From an uncultured Verrucomicrobiales bacterium (GTDB lineage: Bacteria > Verrucomicrobiota > Verrucomicrobiia > Verrucomicrobiales > Akkermansiaceae): a stretch of DNA of 64,000 nucleotides. This document shows positions 47,734-58,500 of this stretch, piece after piece. How positions within the stretch are numbered: position 1 is the stretch's first letter; each line of letters starts with the position of its first letter. The position numbers were made by a program, and so were the translations under genes. Where the stretch lies: contig CALBJX010000094.1 of the NCBI GenBank assembly GCA_937893015.1, positions 1 to 64,000 on the forward strand, written 5' to 3'. The notes beneath the pieces are model-generated. The model did not search any database. It was not told where the DNA came from and worked only from the letters and a program-made list of their open reading frames with translations.

Positions 47734-49440
47734 ATGAGTACGAAGTTCAGTTGGGAATTGCGCCCGACGGACGGAGATGTCGATTATGGTGAAGAGCTTA
47801 ACGACCGCCTGCCTTTGCTGGTGCGGCGGCTGCTATCCCAGCGCGGTATCTGCGGACGCGACGCGGCAACGCGATTCCTGCAACCACGATTAGCCGACCT
47901 GGGCGACCCTTTCGCCATGCGGGAGATGGATGCTGCCGTTGAGCGCATCTTCCGCGCGGCGGACAACGGGGAGCACGTCTGCATCTACGGCGATTACGAC
48001 GTAGACGGCGTGAGCTCCGTGACCCTGCTGCGCGCGATTCTCGAGGCCTACGGCATCCGCACGGACTGGTTTATCCCCGTCCGCACGCGCGAGGGCTATG
48101 GTCTGAGCGACGAGGGCATCCGCCGCGCGACGGAGCTTTGCGGCGGCAAGCCCGCGCTCATCATCTGTGTGGACTGCGGCACCTCCTCCGTGGAGGAGGT
48201 GGCCAAGCTGCGCACCATGGGCATTGACGTGGTGATTCTCGACCACCACGAGGGCAGCGCACTCGGTCGCCCCGATGCGGTGGCGGTGGTGAATGCCAAG
48301 CTGGAGGCGGACAGCCCACTGACCTACCTGTGCAGCGCCGGCGTGGTGTTCAAGCTGGCGCATGCGTTGCTCAAGCGGCGCCGCCTCGCGAATTTTGACC
48401 TCAAGCGCTACCTCGACGTGGTGGCTATCGCCACTGTGGCCGATATCGTACCGTTAGTGGGGGAAAATCGTCTTCTTACCCGCCATGGTCTGCGCCTGAT
48501 GGAGCAGGGCGGCAATATCGGCCTGCAGGCCCTCAACGCCCTCACGGAGCTGAAACGTAAGCCGAACGCGGGGCACATCTCCTTCCGCATCGGGCCGCGC
48601 CTGAATGCGGCGGGGCGCATGGACAGCCCCATGGATGCCCTCAACCTCCTCATGACGCAGGACCCTGCGGAGGCCGAACGCCTTGCCCTGCGGCTGGAGG
48701 AGCACAACCGCGCCCGCCAGCAGGAGGAGGAAAAGATTCGCAACGAGGCACTGGAGATGCTGGAGAAGAACTTCGACCCCGACCGCGATTATGTGATTGT
48801 GCTCGGCTCCCGCACATGGCACCCCGGCGTGGTCGGCATCGTGGCCTCTCTGCTCATGCGCCGCTACCACAAGCCCACTTTCATCATCTCGTTGGATGAG
48901 AACGGCATCGGCAAGGGCAGCGGGCGTTCCGTGCCCGGCATCTCGTTGGTGCAGGCCATCCACCGCTGTGCGGACACGCTTGTTTCGGGCGGCGGGCACG
49001 ACATGGCGGCCGGCCTTGTCATCCGCGAGGAGAAGATTGACTCTTTCCGCAAGGCGTTCAACGATTTCGTGCGCGAAACCATCGGAGCGGAGCCTCTTTG
49101 CCCCGTGCTCTCCGTGGACGCGGAGGTGTCGTTCCGAGAGCTCACGCTGGACCTGTTGGACAGTTACGAGCTGTTGGAGCCTTTCGGCAACTCCAACCCG
49201 CAGCCCGTGTTCATGAGCCGCAACGTGATGCTCACGGAGGCCCCCCGCCATTTGCAGGGCAACCACCTACGCCTGAGTCTGCGCCAAGGCAGCTGCGAGT
49301 GCGATGCCATGTACTTCAACGCGGGTAATCTGCGCCTGCCCGACCCTCCCTGGGATATCGCCTTCACGATCGACCGCAATGTGTGGCGCGGGCGAGCCTC
49401 CCTCTCCGTCTCCATACAGGATATTCGCCCGGCAGAATAA
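47734..49440 (+). CDS. recJ: Single-stranded-DNA-specific 5'-3' exonuclease RecJ
   Basis: The 568-residue enzyme has the DHH phosphoesterase motifs: IYGDYDVDGVSS (residues 84-95), VDCGTSSVEEV, VVILDHHEG (Asp170-His171-His172) and a VATVADIVPLVGENR core. The DHHA1 part has SGGGHDMAAGLVI and the OB-fold ends the protein. RecJ digests single-stranded DNA 5' to 3' in recombination and mismatch repair. Length is normal. The leaderless promoter fixes its start. A membrane protease gene follows after 14 nt. Confidence 0.95.
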   Translation: MSTKFSWELRPTDGDVDYGEELNDRLPLLVRRLLSQRGICGRDAATRFLQPRLADLGDPFAMREMDAAVERIFRAADNGEHVCIYGDYDVDGVSSVTLLRAILEAYGIRTDWFIPVRTREGYGLSDEGIRRATELCGGKPALIICVDCGTSSVEEVAKLRTMGIDVVILDHHEGSALGRPDAVAVVNAKLEADSPLTYLCSAGVVFKLAHALLKRRRLANFDLKRYLDVVAIATVADIVPLVGENRLLTRHGLRLMEQGGNIGLQALNALTELKRKPNAGHISFRIGPRLNAAGRMDSPMDALNLLMTQDPAEAERLALRLEEHNRARQQEEEKIRNEALEMLEKNFDPDRDYVIVLGSRTWHPGVVGIVASLLMRRYHKPTFIISLDENGIGKGSGRSVPGISLVQAIHRCADTLVSGGGHDMAAGLVIREEKIDSFRKAFNDFVRETIGAEPLCPVLSVDAEVSFRELTLDLLDSYELLEPFGNSNPQPVFMSRNVMLTEAPRHLQGNHLRLSLRQGSCECDAMYFNAGNLRLPDPPWDIAFTIDRNVWRGRASLSVSIQDIRPAE

Positions 49441-49454
49441 TCATTCCTCTTTTC

Positions 49455-50414
49455 ATGCAACGTCGCCGCCAAGGAAAGCTCAACCTGAGCAATCGCCCGA
49501 AACTCCCCGAAAAGGAGCACGGCGATTGGCGTGTCGCGCTGGAGCACCCCGAGGAAGCGGAGCACTATGCCAACCCCGCATCCGACATGGTGCACAAAAT
49601 CCGCCATCAGGCGGCGGTCTGGAGCTCTGCCAGCACGAGGGAATGGTGGGAGGCTGCTGAGCAGCGCACGGATTGGGAGCCCATCAGCGGGTGGCGCCGC
49701 GTGGTGCGCCTGGTGTTGGGCTGGGGCGTGTTGCTACCGCTCTCCATTGTCATGGTGTTTGCGCTGCTGGTGCAGCTCTACCACGCTGCCCCCAGGATGG
49801 AGGATTTTTCCTTCTGGATGAGTGAGCCCGTGTGGTTTACCGCAGTCGGTGCTCTCTCCATGGCTCTGCTGAAATTTTCCGTCATTGCGGATAAGGTGTT
49901 GCTGTATGCCTATGTATTGGGACACGAATTGACGCATGCCATCGCCGCCAAGTTGAGCGGCGGTCATGTGAGCGGTTTCAATATCGGCCCCGACGGCGGC
50001 TACGTGGAGACGGATGCAGATAATCTGTTCATCGCACTCTCGCCTTACTTCGTGCCGCTGTGGATGTTCTGCTGGCTGGGCGTGCTCTGGGCGGCGAACG
50101 CCGTGTTCCCCTTTGAGGAATATGCCCCGTGGTTCTATGCGGGCTTCGGCTTCTGGTGGGCCTTCCACCTGTATTGGACGGCGTGGATTATCCCGCGCGA
50201 ACAGCCCGATATGCTCTGCAACGGCGTTGTCTTTTCCGCTCTGTTGATTTTGCTCATGAATCTGCTGGTGCTGCTGGTCGTGCTCCGCAGCTTCGGCGTC
50301 ATGACGCTACAGGGCTACGGCGAGGATTTTCTGCGTTGCGCGGGAGAAATCGGGGCACTTTTCTATGACCTTAGCCAATGGGTATGGTCGATAGTTGCAG
50401 GTCTCGTCTCATGA
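49455..50414 (+). CDS. Membrane-embedded HEXXH protease-like protein (M50-like)
   Basis: The product (319 aa) has a polar N-terminal region (to residue about 80) and then several membrane helices. The zinc motif is LGHELTHAIAAKLSGG with His157, Glu158 and His161. It is followed by IGPDGGYVETDADN and further membrane segments, ending SQWVWSIVAGL. An HEXXH inside a hydrophobic context points to a site-2-type intramembrane metalloprotease or a related membrane protein. The third M50 ligand (LDG/NxxPxxPLDG) is not clearly visible, so the family is uncertain. The ATG at 49455 is 14 nt after recJ, suggesting co-transcription. Substrate unknown. Confidence 0.65.
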   Translation: MQRRRQGKLNLSNRPKLPEKEHGDWRVALEHPEEAEHYANPASDMVHKIRHQAAVWSSASTREWWEAAEQRTDWEPISGWRRVVRLVLGWGVLLPLSIVMVFALLVQLYHAAPRMEDFSFWMSEPVWFTAVGALSMALLKFSVIADKVLLYAYVLGHELTHAIAAKLSGGHVSGFNIGPDGGYVETDADNLFIALSPYFVPLWMFCWLGVLWAANAVFPFEEYAPWFYAGFGFWWAFHLYWTAWIIPREQPDMLCNGVVFSALLILLMNLLVLLVVLRSFGVMTLQGYGEDFLRCAGEIGALFYDLSQWVWSIVAGLVS

Positions 50415-50733
50415 TGACGATGTCATACTCTGCACTCCTTTTTGTTTGAAAATGTTCCAGGAGATTATACGTGTTCCATGGTTTATATAAGTAATCGCCA
50501 TGAGGCATTGAACTACGATGCTGTGTGCGGTGCTTCTGATGCCGGGGAAGTGCCCGTTTCGCATTGTAGCGCATTCGCCTTGATAGAGCGGAGAGGTCTT
50601 GATTTATCACAACCGCAAAGCAAAAAATAAACTCTTTGGCATTAGAAGATGTTTCGGTCTGCACCCGCATTCATGGCGGCGAGATTCTGCCCGTAATATC
50701 CCCCCCCCGGAGGTTGTTGCCGGATATTTTGTC
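50415..50733. other. Gene-poor spacer with C9 tract
   Basis: No convincing gene was found. The sequence becomes clearly AT-rich, unlike the rest of the window. A run of 9 C (50700-50708) lies upstream of the glycosyltransferase promoter. A short open frame (50442-50630) has no recognisable features and is not called. Confidence 0.4.
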
Positions 50734-50762
50734 TTGTGTTTAAGATTGAAGTATGGTAAAAA
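50734..50762 (+). promoter_or_regulatory. Possible promoter of the AT-rich glycosyltransferase
   Basis: TTGTGT (50734-50739), 17 bp, TAAAAA (50757-50762), then 34 nt to the ATG at 50797. In AT-rich DNA this is only suggestive. Confidence 0.35.
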
Positions 50763-50796
50763 AGATGAGGTATTTGTATTAAGTTATTGGATTGTT

Positions 50797-51876
50797 ATGA
50801 GTAGCTGCTTTTTAAGTGTTATTATCCCTTGCTTCAATGCGGAAGAGTATTTGCCTTCTTTGTTTCAGCAATTGGAAACGTGGCACCGCAAGGATATAGA
50901 AATTCTGTTGATTAATGATGGTTCTGTGGATGCTACGGAGGCGTTGTGCGGAGCGTACGCCAAGAGGGATGCGCGAGTAAAGGTGGTGTCACAACCGAAT
51001 GGAGGTGCTGCAAGCGCACGAAATGCCGGTCTATCGGTAGCCTGCGGCCATTATATTTTCTTTATGGATTGTGATGATGTTGTGGATTGGGACAGCATGA
51101 ACAGAATCATGGAGACCGTGAAGAATCGCGATGTCGATATAGTTGTATTCGGGTACAAGTTCCAGTTTATACGAGAAAACCGAGTTATCAGAACTGAGAG
51201 TTATAAGCCGTCTCAAATCGTCGATATTCAGAATGTTCGGTATTCTATCCTGAGGGAGGTGTTTGGTATTTCTCTACAGGATATTTGTGACTGGCATGCA
51301 ACGGGAAAATTGAATCAGCGGAAGAAGTTAAGTTCTTCTTGCACCCATTTGTATCGGAGAGCTTTCTTGACAGATTCTCATATCCGTTTTAACACGAGGC
51401 TGCGGATGTACGAGGATGGTATGTTTAATTGTGAGTGTGCATTGTATGCTTCTACGATAGAATTAAATGATGAGCAACCCTATACATACCTACAACGAGA
51501 TAAGGGTGCTGTCCACTCTTTTGTGGATCCGGAAAAGATTTTTTCCAACAAGGTTGCTCTTGTTCATGAACGAGAACGAATAGCCAAATTGGCGGCAGAA
51601 AGAGATAACGTTCGGATTGAGCATCTTTCAATGGGGTCAGAGGTGTTGTCTCTTTTTCAAATGGCATCGAAAGTGGATGCTTCTAACGTCAATCAAGTAG
51701 AGAGATGTCTGAGACAGTATGCCTCGTTAAATAAGGTTCGCACGGCGATAAGCATGATGCCGAAAAGCGGTCCTATGAAATTCAGAGTGCCTTTATTCCT
51801 GCTAAAGCATAAGTGCTATAAGATTTTGTTGTTGCTTATTCTTTTTGCTAAACGTATGGGAATTCCTGTCAGGTGA
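50797..51876 (+). CDS. Glycosyltransferase family 2 protein
   Basis: The 359-residue protein starts with FLSVIIPCFNAEEYLPSLFQQLE, the GT2 opening. It continues IEILLINDGSVDATEAL, VSQPNGGAASARNAGLSVACGHYIFFMDCDDVVD (the DxD-type metal motif as DCDD) and later TRLRMYEDGMFNCECAL. It transfers sugar from an NDP-sugar, probably for capsule or LPS. Codon use and composition are AT-rich relative to neighbours, and flanking DNA lacks genes, so horizontal acquisition is likely. The frame is open back to 50599, but GT2 homology begins at the ATG at 50797. Confidence 0.9.
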   Translation: MSSCFLSVIIPCFNAEEYLPSLFQQLETWHRKDIEILLINDGSVDATEALCGAYAKRDARVKVVSQPNGGAASARNAGLSVACGHYIFFMDCDDVVDWDSMNRIMETVKNRDVDIVVFGYKFQFIRENRVIRTESYKPSQIVDIQNVRYSILREVFGISLQDICDWHATGKLNQRKKLSSSCTHLYRRAFLTDSHIRFNTRLRMYEDGMFNCECALYASTIELNDEQPYTYLQRDKGAVHSFVDPEKIFSNKVALVHERERIAKLAAERDNVRIEHLSMGSEVLSLFQMASKVDASNVNQVERCLRQYASLNKVRTAISMMPKSGPMKFRVPLFLLKHKCYKILLLLILFAKRMGIPVR

Positions 51877-52038
51877 CGCTGCATAGGTGCGAGAGAGGGG
51901 CGCAGAGTGCCTAATTTTGTTGTGACTCGGCTTTCATCTAATTGGGAAAATTGTGCCATCCCGTTAGTCTCTTAATCTGTACTTGTGGTGGTTGGCGTTA
52001 TCTTGTCTCGGCTGTGTCTTTTTCGGGGGAGGTGCGGG

Positions 52039-52314
52039 ATGCTGACGAAACTCCGCGAAACGGCGAAGCGTGTGTGGCCGTATTGTTGCCTTGCGCTCAT
52101 GGTGCTCGATGTCCTGCTGCCGCAGCTCCCCTGTTTCAAGGGGGATACGGTGTTCGGCATCGAGAAGCATTGGGTGTCTCTCCCCGATTTCCGCTCGCAT
52201 GACAAGGGCTGTTCCCGCTACCACCGCGGGTGGGGCTTCTACTCGCTCCTCGGCATAGGGCGCGCCCATGTTTCTTGCCGCGGCATCATCCACTACCGCA
52301 GAGGTCGTTGGTGA
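52039..52314 (+). CDS. Possible small membrane protein
   Basis: A 91-residue open frame starts at an ATG preceded by GGGGGAGGTGCGGG, which includes a good GGAGG Shine-Dalgarno, rare in this window. It has one hydrophobic segment (YCCLALMVLDVLL) and then a His/Arg/Tyr-rich tail (KGCSRYHRGWGFYS) with several Cys. A weak promoter TTGTGC-16-TAATCT (51951-51978) lies upstream. No homology is recognised and the overlapping minus-strand frame looks worse. It could equally be a decayed gene. Confidence 0.4.
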   Translation: MLTKLRETAKRVWPYCCLALMVLDVLLPQLPCFKGDTVFGIEKHWVSLPDFRSHDKGCSRYHRGWGFYSLLGIGRAHVSCRGIIHYRRGRW

Positions 52315-52430
52315 GCCTCGTCGGCGAAGATATGTGTCCCAAAATCCTGTTATATGCCGGGTCTGAGCGGACTTGCCGTGCTTTGATAAAAAAACTGCGG
52401 AATACGTGCGGGCGGAAGCGAGGATTTTTC
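52315..52430. other. Spacer before the S6-protease gene
   Basis: This region between the small possible gene and the promoter at 52431 shows no recognisable feature beyond ordinary AT-rich sequence. Confidence 0.3.
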
Positions 52431-52459
52431 TTGACGGCAAGGAATCTGATTTCTACACT
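52431..52459 (+). promoter_or_regulatory. Promoter of the S6-protease PEP-CTERM gene
   Basis: TTGACG (52431-52436), 17 bp, TACACT (52454-52459), giving a leader of about 50 nt before the ATG at 52515. Its longer leader contrasts with the leaderless genes. Confidence 0.55.
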
Positions 52460-52514
52460 TACCAGCAAGAATCACGCACTCACATATCCTGCGTCTGCGG
52501 CAAAATTTTCCGGT

Positions 52515-55500
52515 ATGAAACTGCACCTCCCTCCCCCTCTGTTCCGCTCCGTTCTCAGCCTCCTGACTATGCTCGGGATGAGCTACACACTCCCTGCACA
52601 CGGCGGGGTGATGTTTGACTGCGTACCCATTTCCGTTTACGCCGATTACGGGCAGAACTGCGGGCGCTACGTCGCCGGGCAGGTCAACGATATGCTGGCA
52701 ACGATTCGAGACAGGGACAACGGCGTGGTGATTCCCTATGTGGGTGCCAAATTTGAAGCCGAAGGCAAGACACAGTACACGCTGCCAAGCATGATTGACT
52801 TTTCCTCCGGCGGCTCCTTAGCCTACGATGCTGCGGTGGGGTACGGCTTCATCGGTTCCGTGACCCATGCGGGTACGCACAGCCCGAACTATGCCGCGCC
52901 CCTTGTGGGCAGCAGCAATGCCGTGCTGTACACGGGCATTGAATACTGGAAATCCAATACCGGTGCCTACCTGAACACCACGGAGCTGGGCGTCCGCGAT
53001 CTGGACCTGAAGCTCACCCGAATCAGCAAGCTGGTGACCGATGTGCGCACATCGGATGCCTTCAGCACTACGGCCTCCACCTCGCAGGAGCTGAAGGATG
53101 AGCTGGTGGGGCAGATGATTTACCGCTCAGGCTCGGGCGTGATGGCGATGTACCATGTCAAGGACAACGGCATGCCCGACCCCGAAAGCGGCGTCCCTCT
53201 GCCGACGATTTGCGGCGGCTATGCCTATGTGTCGGGCGGCGTGCAGGCGATCGACTTCATCCGCATCGATACGCGGGAAGACGGCAGCTTTGCCATCAAG
53301 TCCGAGGCCATGAATTACGATATGGATCGTCATTCCTGGTCCGGGATGCAGAACACCTACGACTATGTGACGGGCTCCAATGTCTATGGCTTTGAGCACC
53401 CCATGCCGGGGCTCTGCCTTACCGGCGATTCGGGCAGTCCCTCATGGATTTGGGATGAAGCCACCGGGAGCTATCAATACTTCGGCGCCATGGCCTCGGG
53501 CGAATCCTGCGCGGGCGCCATCATCGGCAGCGGCACGGACTGGATGCCCAAAGTTCTTGAAAAATACAACGTGAACATCGCACTCGGCACGGGCGGCGAC
53601 CACAGGGTGACCTTCGGTGCCGTCAACGTCTTGGGCGATGAGTTCAGCGGCCTGGACAACAACGGCAACACGTTGACCATCCGCAAGAAAATGGGCTCGC
53701 TGAGCTACACGGGCAGCAACGGCCAGGCCGAGACGACCGCTTTCTGCGGCGTGCAGAGCGGTGTCAACACATGGAACAACCTTGCCAACCTCAAGGACTT
53801 GGACAACTGGTTCAGCTACGGCGAAGGCTACCTGAATTCGGGGCGCAATGTCTCGGAAGCCTCCGGCAAGATTGACCAAGGCGAGCTGCTGCAGACGAAC
53901 AACATCGTGCTCACCGCGGCGGACAGCGACACCTATTCCCTGAAGCTCACCGACACCGTGGATACGGGCATCGGCTATGTGCGTCTGAGCAAGGCGGAGG
54001 GCGTTGATACGGCACACTTCGTGCTCAGCTCCGACGGCAAGGATGCCAAGGGACAGGATTACCAACTGAACACCGCCGGCTTTGTGGTGGACCGCGGGGT
54101 GACGCTGGATATCGCCCTGACCGCCGATGCGACCTATATGCGCGAGTGGCGCAAAGTGGGCGCGGGCGACCTCATCATCAGCGGCTCGGGCAACAATGAT
54201 GTGCTGCTCAACATCGGCGGCAACAGTGAAGGAGCCAATGACGGCAACTGGCTATCCGCCCACCGCGAGGGGCGGGTCATTCTGAACCGGCAGGACGGCT
54301 ATGCCGCCTACAACGTGTTGGCAAGCACAGGCAGCACAGTGGTGCTGGAAGGCGGGCTCAGCCAGGTCAAGCGCAATATCACGCTCGGTGCGGGCGGTGC
54401 CGTGTTGGATTTGCACGGGCATGATTACGTTTGGAATAACAGCGATGCGAGCCACTTCTCCCTGTACATGATGGCGGAGGGTGACACGCTGGCTAATTAC
54501 AGCGACAAAGAGACGACCGTCACAGTCAAGGACACGCACTCCGGGCTCGTCGGCATCAGCCCCAACTTCATCGGTGCTTTTGAGGACTCCGAAAAAGGAG
54601 CGCTGTCCGTGGTGTATGACGGCGGCGGCACGTGGACGATGAACACCGTGTTCACGGACCTTTCCCATAACAGCGGCAGCTCGTTTGCCGTGAACAGCGG
54701 AGAGGTGGTGCTGCAAGGCACCCTGACACAGCATGCCAAGGGCTCCGAATCCGGCACGAACGCCAACCGCCTTGTGCGCGATAACGACTGGCACTATGCC
54801 CACGCCAAGATGGATGTGGAAGTTCGCAACAATGCCACGTTCACGCTGGGCAGCCACGCCTTTTTGGAGGGGAATGTGCAGATTCAGGCGGGCGGTACCT
54901 TTGAGCTGCATCAGGCAGTCAACCACGCACAGGAATATGTGGAAGGCGGCACCAAGCTTGAAGACGTAGCCGTTTACAGCGACCACTACGGTCTTTCCAA
55001 GGACAGCACGGTGAGCAACGAAGGCACGCTGCACGTCAAGTACGATGCGGGTACCGATGCCGACACGACCTTCAAGGGCAAGTTGAGCGGCAGCGGTGAC
55101 GTGGTGTTTGAGATGGGAACGGACGGCGGAACCTTCACGCTGGCGAACGATACCAACGATTTCTCCGGCACCAAGAGGATTGCGAGCGGCGGGCTCGTCG
55201 CCGCAAGCAAGGGAGCCTTGGGCGATGTCAGCACCCACAAGTATGACATCGGTGCCAAGGGCTTTTTGGCCGTAGAAGGCACAGCGTGGACAACGGACGA
55301 GATGCAGACCTATATCACTGACACGTCCGCAGGCGTGTTGGCGCTCACGCAGAATCAGACGGAAGCCCTTTCCTCCGCGGCCATTCCCGAGCTCATCATC
55401 GGTGCCGTGGGTGAGGTGACATACGGCACGAAGGATGCCGAACTGGCCGCTCTCAACAACAAATGGCGACTGGGCGGCGGCGGCGGCACGCTGACGGTGG

Positions 55501-58500
55501 ATTTTCTGCTCAATGATGCAGGGGCCGAACTGGAGCTGGGCAACGCCTATACCAAGGGCACAGTCATCCTCACCAACACGGGCAACAGCATCGGTAACAT
55601 CGTTATGTGCGGCGGTGTCACCCTGCAGGGTGAGCAGGCCGCCCTCGGCGGCGCGAAATTGGAGGTTGCCTACGGCAGCAGACTGGCTGAAGCCTCGGTG
55701 TCGGGTATGGCCGCGCTGAACAAGGATTCGCAGGGTGTTCTGCTGGTGGGGAGCGACACGGAGAAAACGATTGACCTGACGCAGCACCCCGAGCTGGCCA
55801 TCGGCACGGACGGCGACATCGTTCTCAACAGAACCATTCTCGCGGCTGCTGACGCGGCCTACCGCTTCGGCGGCATCACGGGCACACTGACAGTGGATTC
55901 CGCCGCGCTGGCCGCAGGGCTTGATTTGGTGGTGGATAACCAGACATACAGCGGCGGCACTCTGGTGCTCAACGGTAGCACGGGGCTCACAGGCAAAGTG
56001 GCGGTCATGGGCTATAACGAAGAACTCGCTGCGGAACAGGTGGGTGACATCCGCGTGCAGCTCGGGCATGACGGCGTGCTCAACAACACGCAGCAGACCA
56101 CCGTCAGCAACGGCGGCGTGCTGGAGCTGAACGGCACGAACCAGACGATTCGCAACCTGAGCATCGGGGCAACAGGAGCCCTGACGGATTCCCGAGGAAA
56201 CGGCACACTCTCTCTTTCCGGCGCGAATAGCGTGGCGGGCATTCTGAGCGTCGACCGCCTGCAGGCAGACCATGCGACCGTACAGGTGGACGATCAGGCC
56301 GTCTGGGAGGTCAGCGACATCTCGCTGGCGGATTCCGACCTACAGCTCGGCAACAGGGCTCTGAACGGCTCGTTGCAGGCCACGGGCGGCACCTCTACGG
56401 TGCAGACGGCGGGAGCGGCTTCTCTCTCCACGCTGCAAACGGCGGCGGGTTCCGAGCTGCATCTGACGGCCGACACGCTGACACTCAACGGCACCGAGTA
56501 CAACACAGGTGCCGCGGGCAAGGTCATTCTAACGGCAGACCGCCTGAACCTGAACAACGGCGACGGCACGAGCATCGGCGGCACGCTGGAGCTGGCGCAG
56601 AACACAACGCTGTACAGCGACGGCAGCAAGAACAACATGACGCGCTCCATCAGCATCCTGTCGCTTGCGAATGGTGCCACCGCCACGCTGGATTCTCCCT
56701 CGTGGAACACCATCTGGAACATCGGAAAACTGACAGGCGAGGGCAATCTGTTGTGGACGGCCAACACCAACCACAGCACCCCCTCCCGACTGGTGCTCAG
56801 CGGTGACAATGCATCCTTTACTGGCAACATTACCGTGGAGCGCACGGGCGGTGCCAACAGCAGCCGCGCATGGCAGACCTATCTGGAACTGGGACATGAA
56901 AACGCCGCAGCCCACGCAGAAGTTACCATCAAGGGGCAGAATAACAACTCAATGGTCGCGCTGGCGCTCAATGCCGATACCATCCGCATGAAGGGACTCT
57001 CGGGTAACACCTACGCCGCCGTGTATGCTGGGGCCGCCGTGGAGGACCCCGCTCTCATCAACACCGCGCCGCAGAGCACCCGCACGACAACGCTGGAGCT
57101 GGGGGGCGAAGGGACCTACACCTACAGCGGCACGATTGTGGGGGATGACACCCACTGCATCAGCCTAAACAAGAGCGGCAGCGGCACGCAGACCCTGAAC
57201 GGTAAGTCCGTGGTGCTGGGTGATGTTGCCGTAACCGGCGGCTCGCTGGTGCTCAGCGCGACGGAAGGCTGCGTGGGCGGCAACGTGAGCATCCGCAATG
57301 GTAGCGTGGTCTTCAACTCCGCCTCGCTGGCGGTTGCGGGCACCATTTCTGCCGAACACGCCTCCGTCAACCTGCAGCAAGCCCTGCAATCCGCTGCGCA
57401 GAACACGCTCAGCTTCAGCGGCACAGGCAACACGCTCAGCGGGCAGGTCAACCTACAGGCCGTCACCGTCGGCAGCGGGGCTGAGCTGACGCTGGCGGAT
57501 GCCGCCGTTTCCACGGTCATCCGCAACAGCGGCACCGTGACGGTGGGCAGCGGTACTGTCTTTAACGTAACACAGGCGGATTTTGCCGCCGCCGTGCGTG
57601 AACACCAGGCCCTGACGCTCATCGAGGGCGAGGGCGGCAACGTCAGCGCACCGACAGCCAACGTCATGGTGGGCGGCACCGCCCTCGCAGACATGCTGGG
57701 CACAGGGCAGTCCGTCTCCTACGGCACGGCGGGCGGCTCCCTGACCGCCACGGTGGCGCTGGCAGACAACACTATCATCTGGACAGGTGCCAACAACGCC
57801 GTTTGGGACCTCAAGAAAAGCAGCAACTGGAAACAGCAGAGCAATTCCGCCGCCACCACAGCCGCAGCCCTCAGCAGTGTGATTTTCGACAGCAAACTCA
57901 CGCGCTATGTCACCGTGGCGAGTGATGGTGTCACCGCATGGAACATGACCGCCTTGTCCGGAGCCTACATGTTCCAATCGGGAGCCATCACCGTGCTGAA
58001 CGACCTCGACCTGCAAGGTTCCTCCTACGTCATGCCCGTTGCGAAAATGACGGTCGGCGGCGACATCAACGTTGCCTCGGGTGCCACGCTGGCGGCTTCC
58101 AAGGGATTGGATGTGGGCGGAACCATCTATCTGGGCGGCACGCTGAGCATCGGCACCATCAACAACGCCGAACTGACGGGCGACATCAAGGCCGAGCGCA
58201 GCAGCGGCACCAAGGGTACGCTGACACGCAGCAGCGGGTCGGAAGGCACGCTCCGGCTCGGCGGCACGGTGGAGCTTGCCGCCTTCAATGCCAAGAATGC
58301 AACCGCAGCCAATGCCACCCTGTTCAGCGGTGAAACCTCGGTCAACACCATGGAGCTCACATCCGGCGCAGCGGCAGCAGCGGGCGAAGGCACGCTAAAC
58401 ATTGAAGGCAAGGTGACGCTGGGTGAATACAAAACGCAACGCGGCAGTTTGGAAGGGCGTGACGGCGACGGGAAACGGCAGTATGCCATCACCGCCCCCG

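Noticed and set aside
50442..50630. A 62-codon plus-strand open frame before the glycosyltransferase.
   Set aside because: It has no ribosome site, no recognised motif and lies in a low-coding AT-rich region.
51964..52440. A 158-codon minus-strand frame opposite the possible small membrane protein.
   Set aside because: It has no ribosome site or recognisable motif and a charged, repeat-poor sequence. The plus frame has at least a good GGAGG and a membrane helix.
54252..56273. A 673-codon minus-strand frame inside the giant PEP-CTERM gene.
   Set aside because: The plus strand is a continuous repetitive passenger. The antisense frame is open only because stop codons are rare in its codon pattern.
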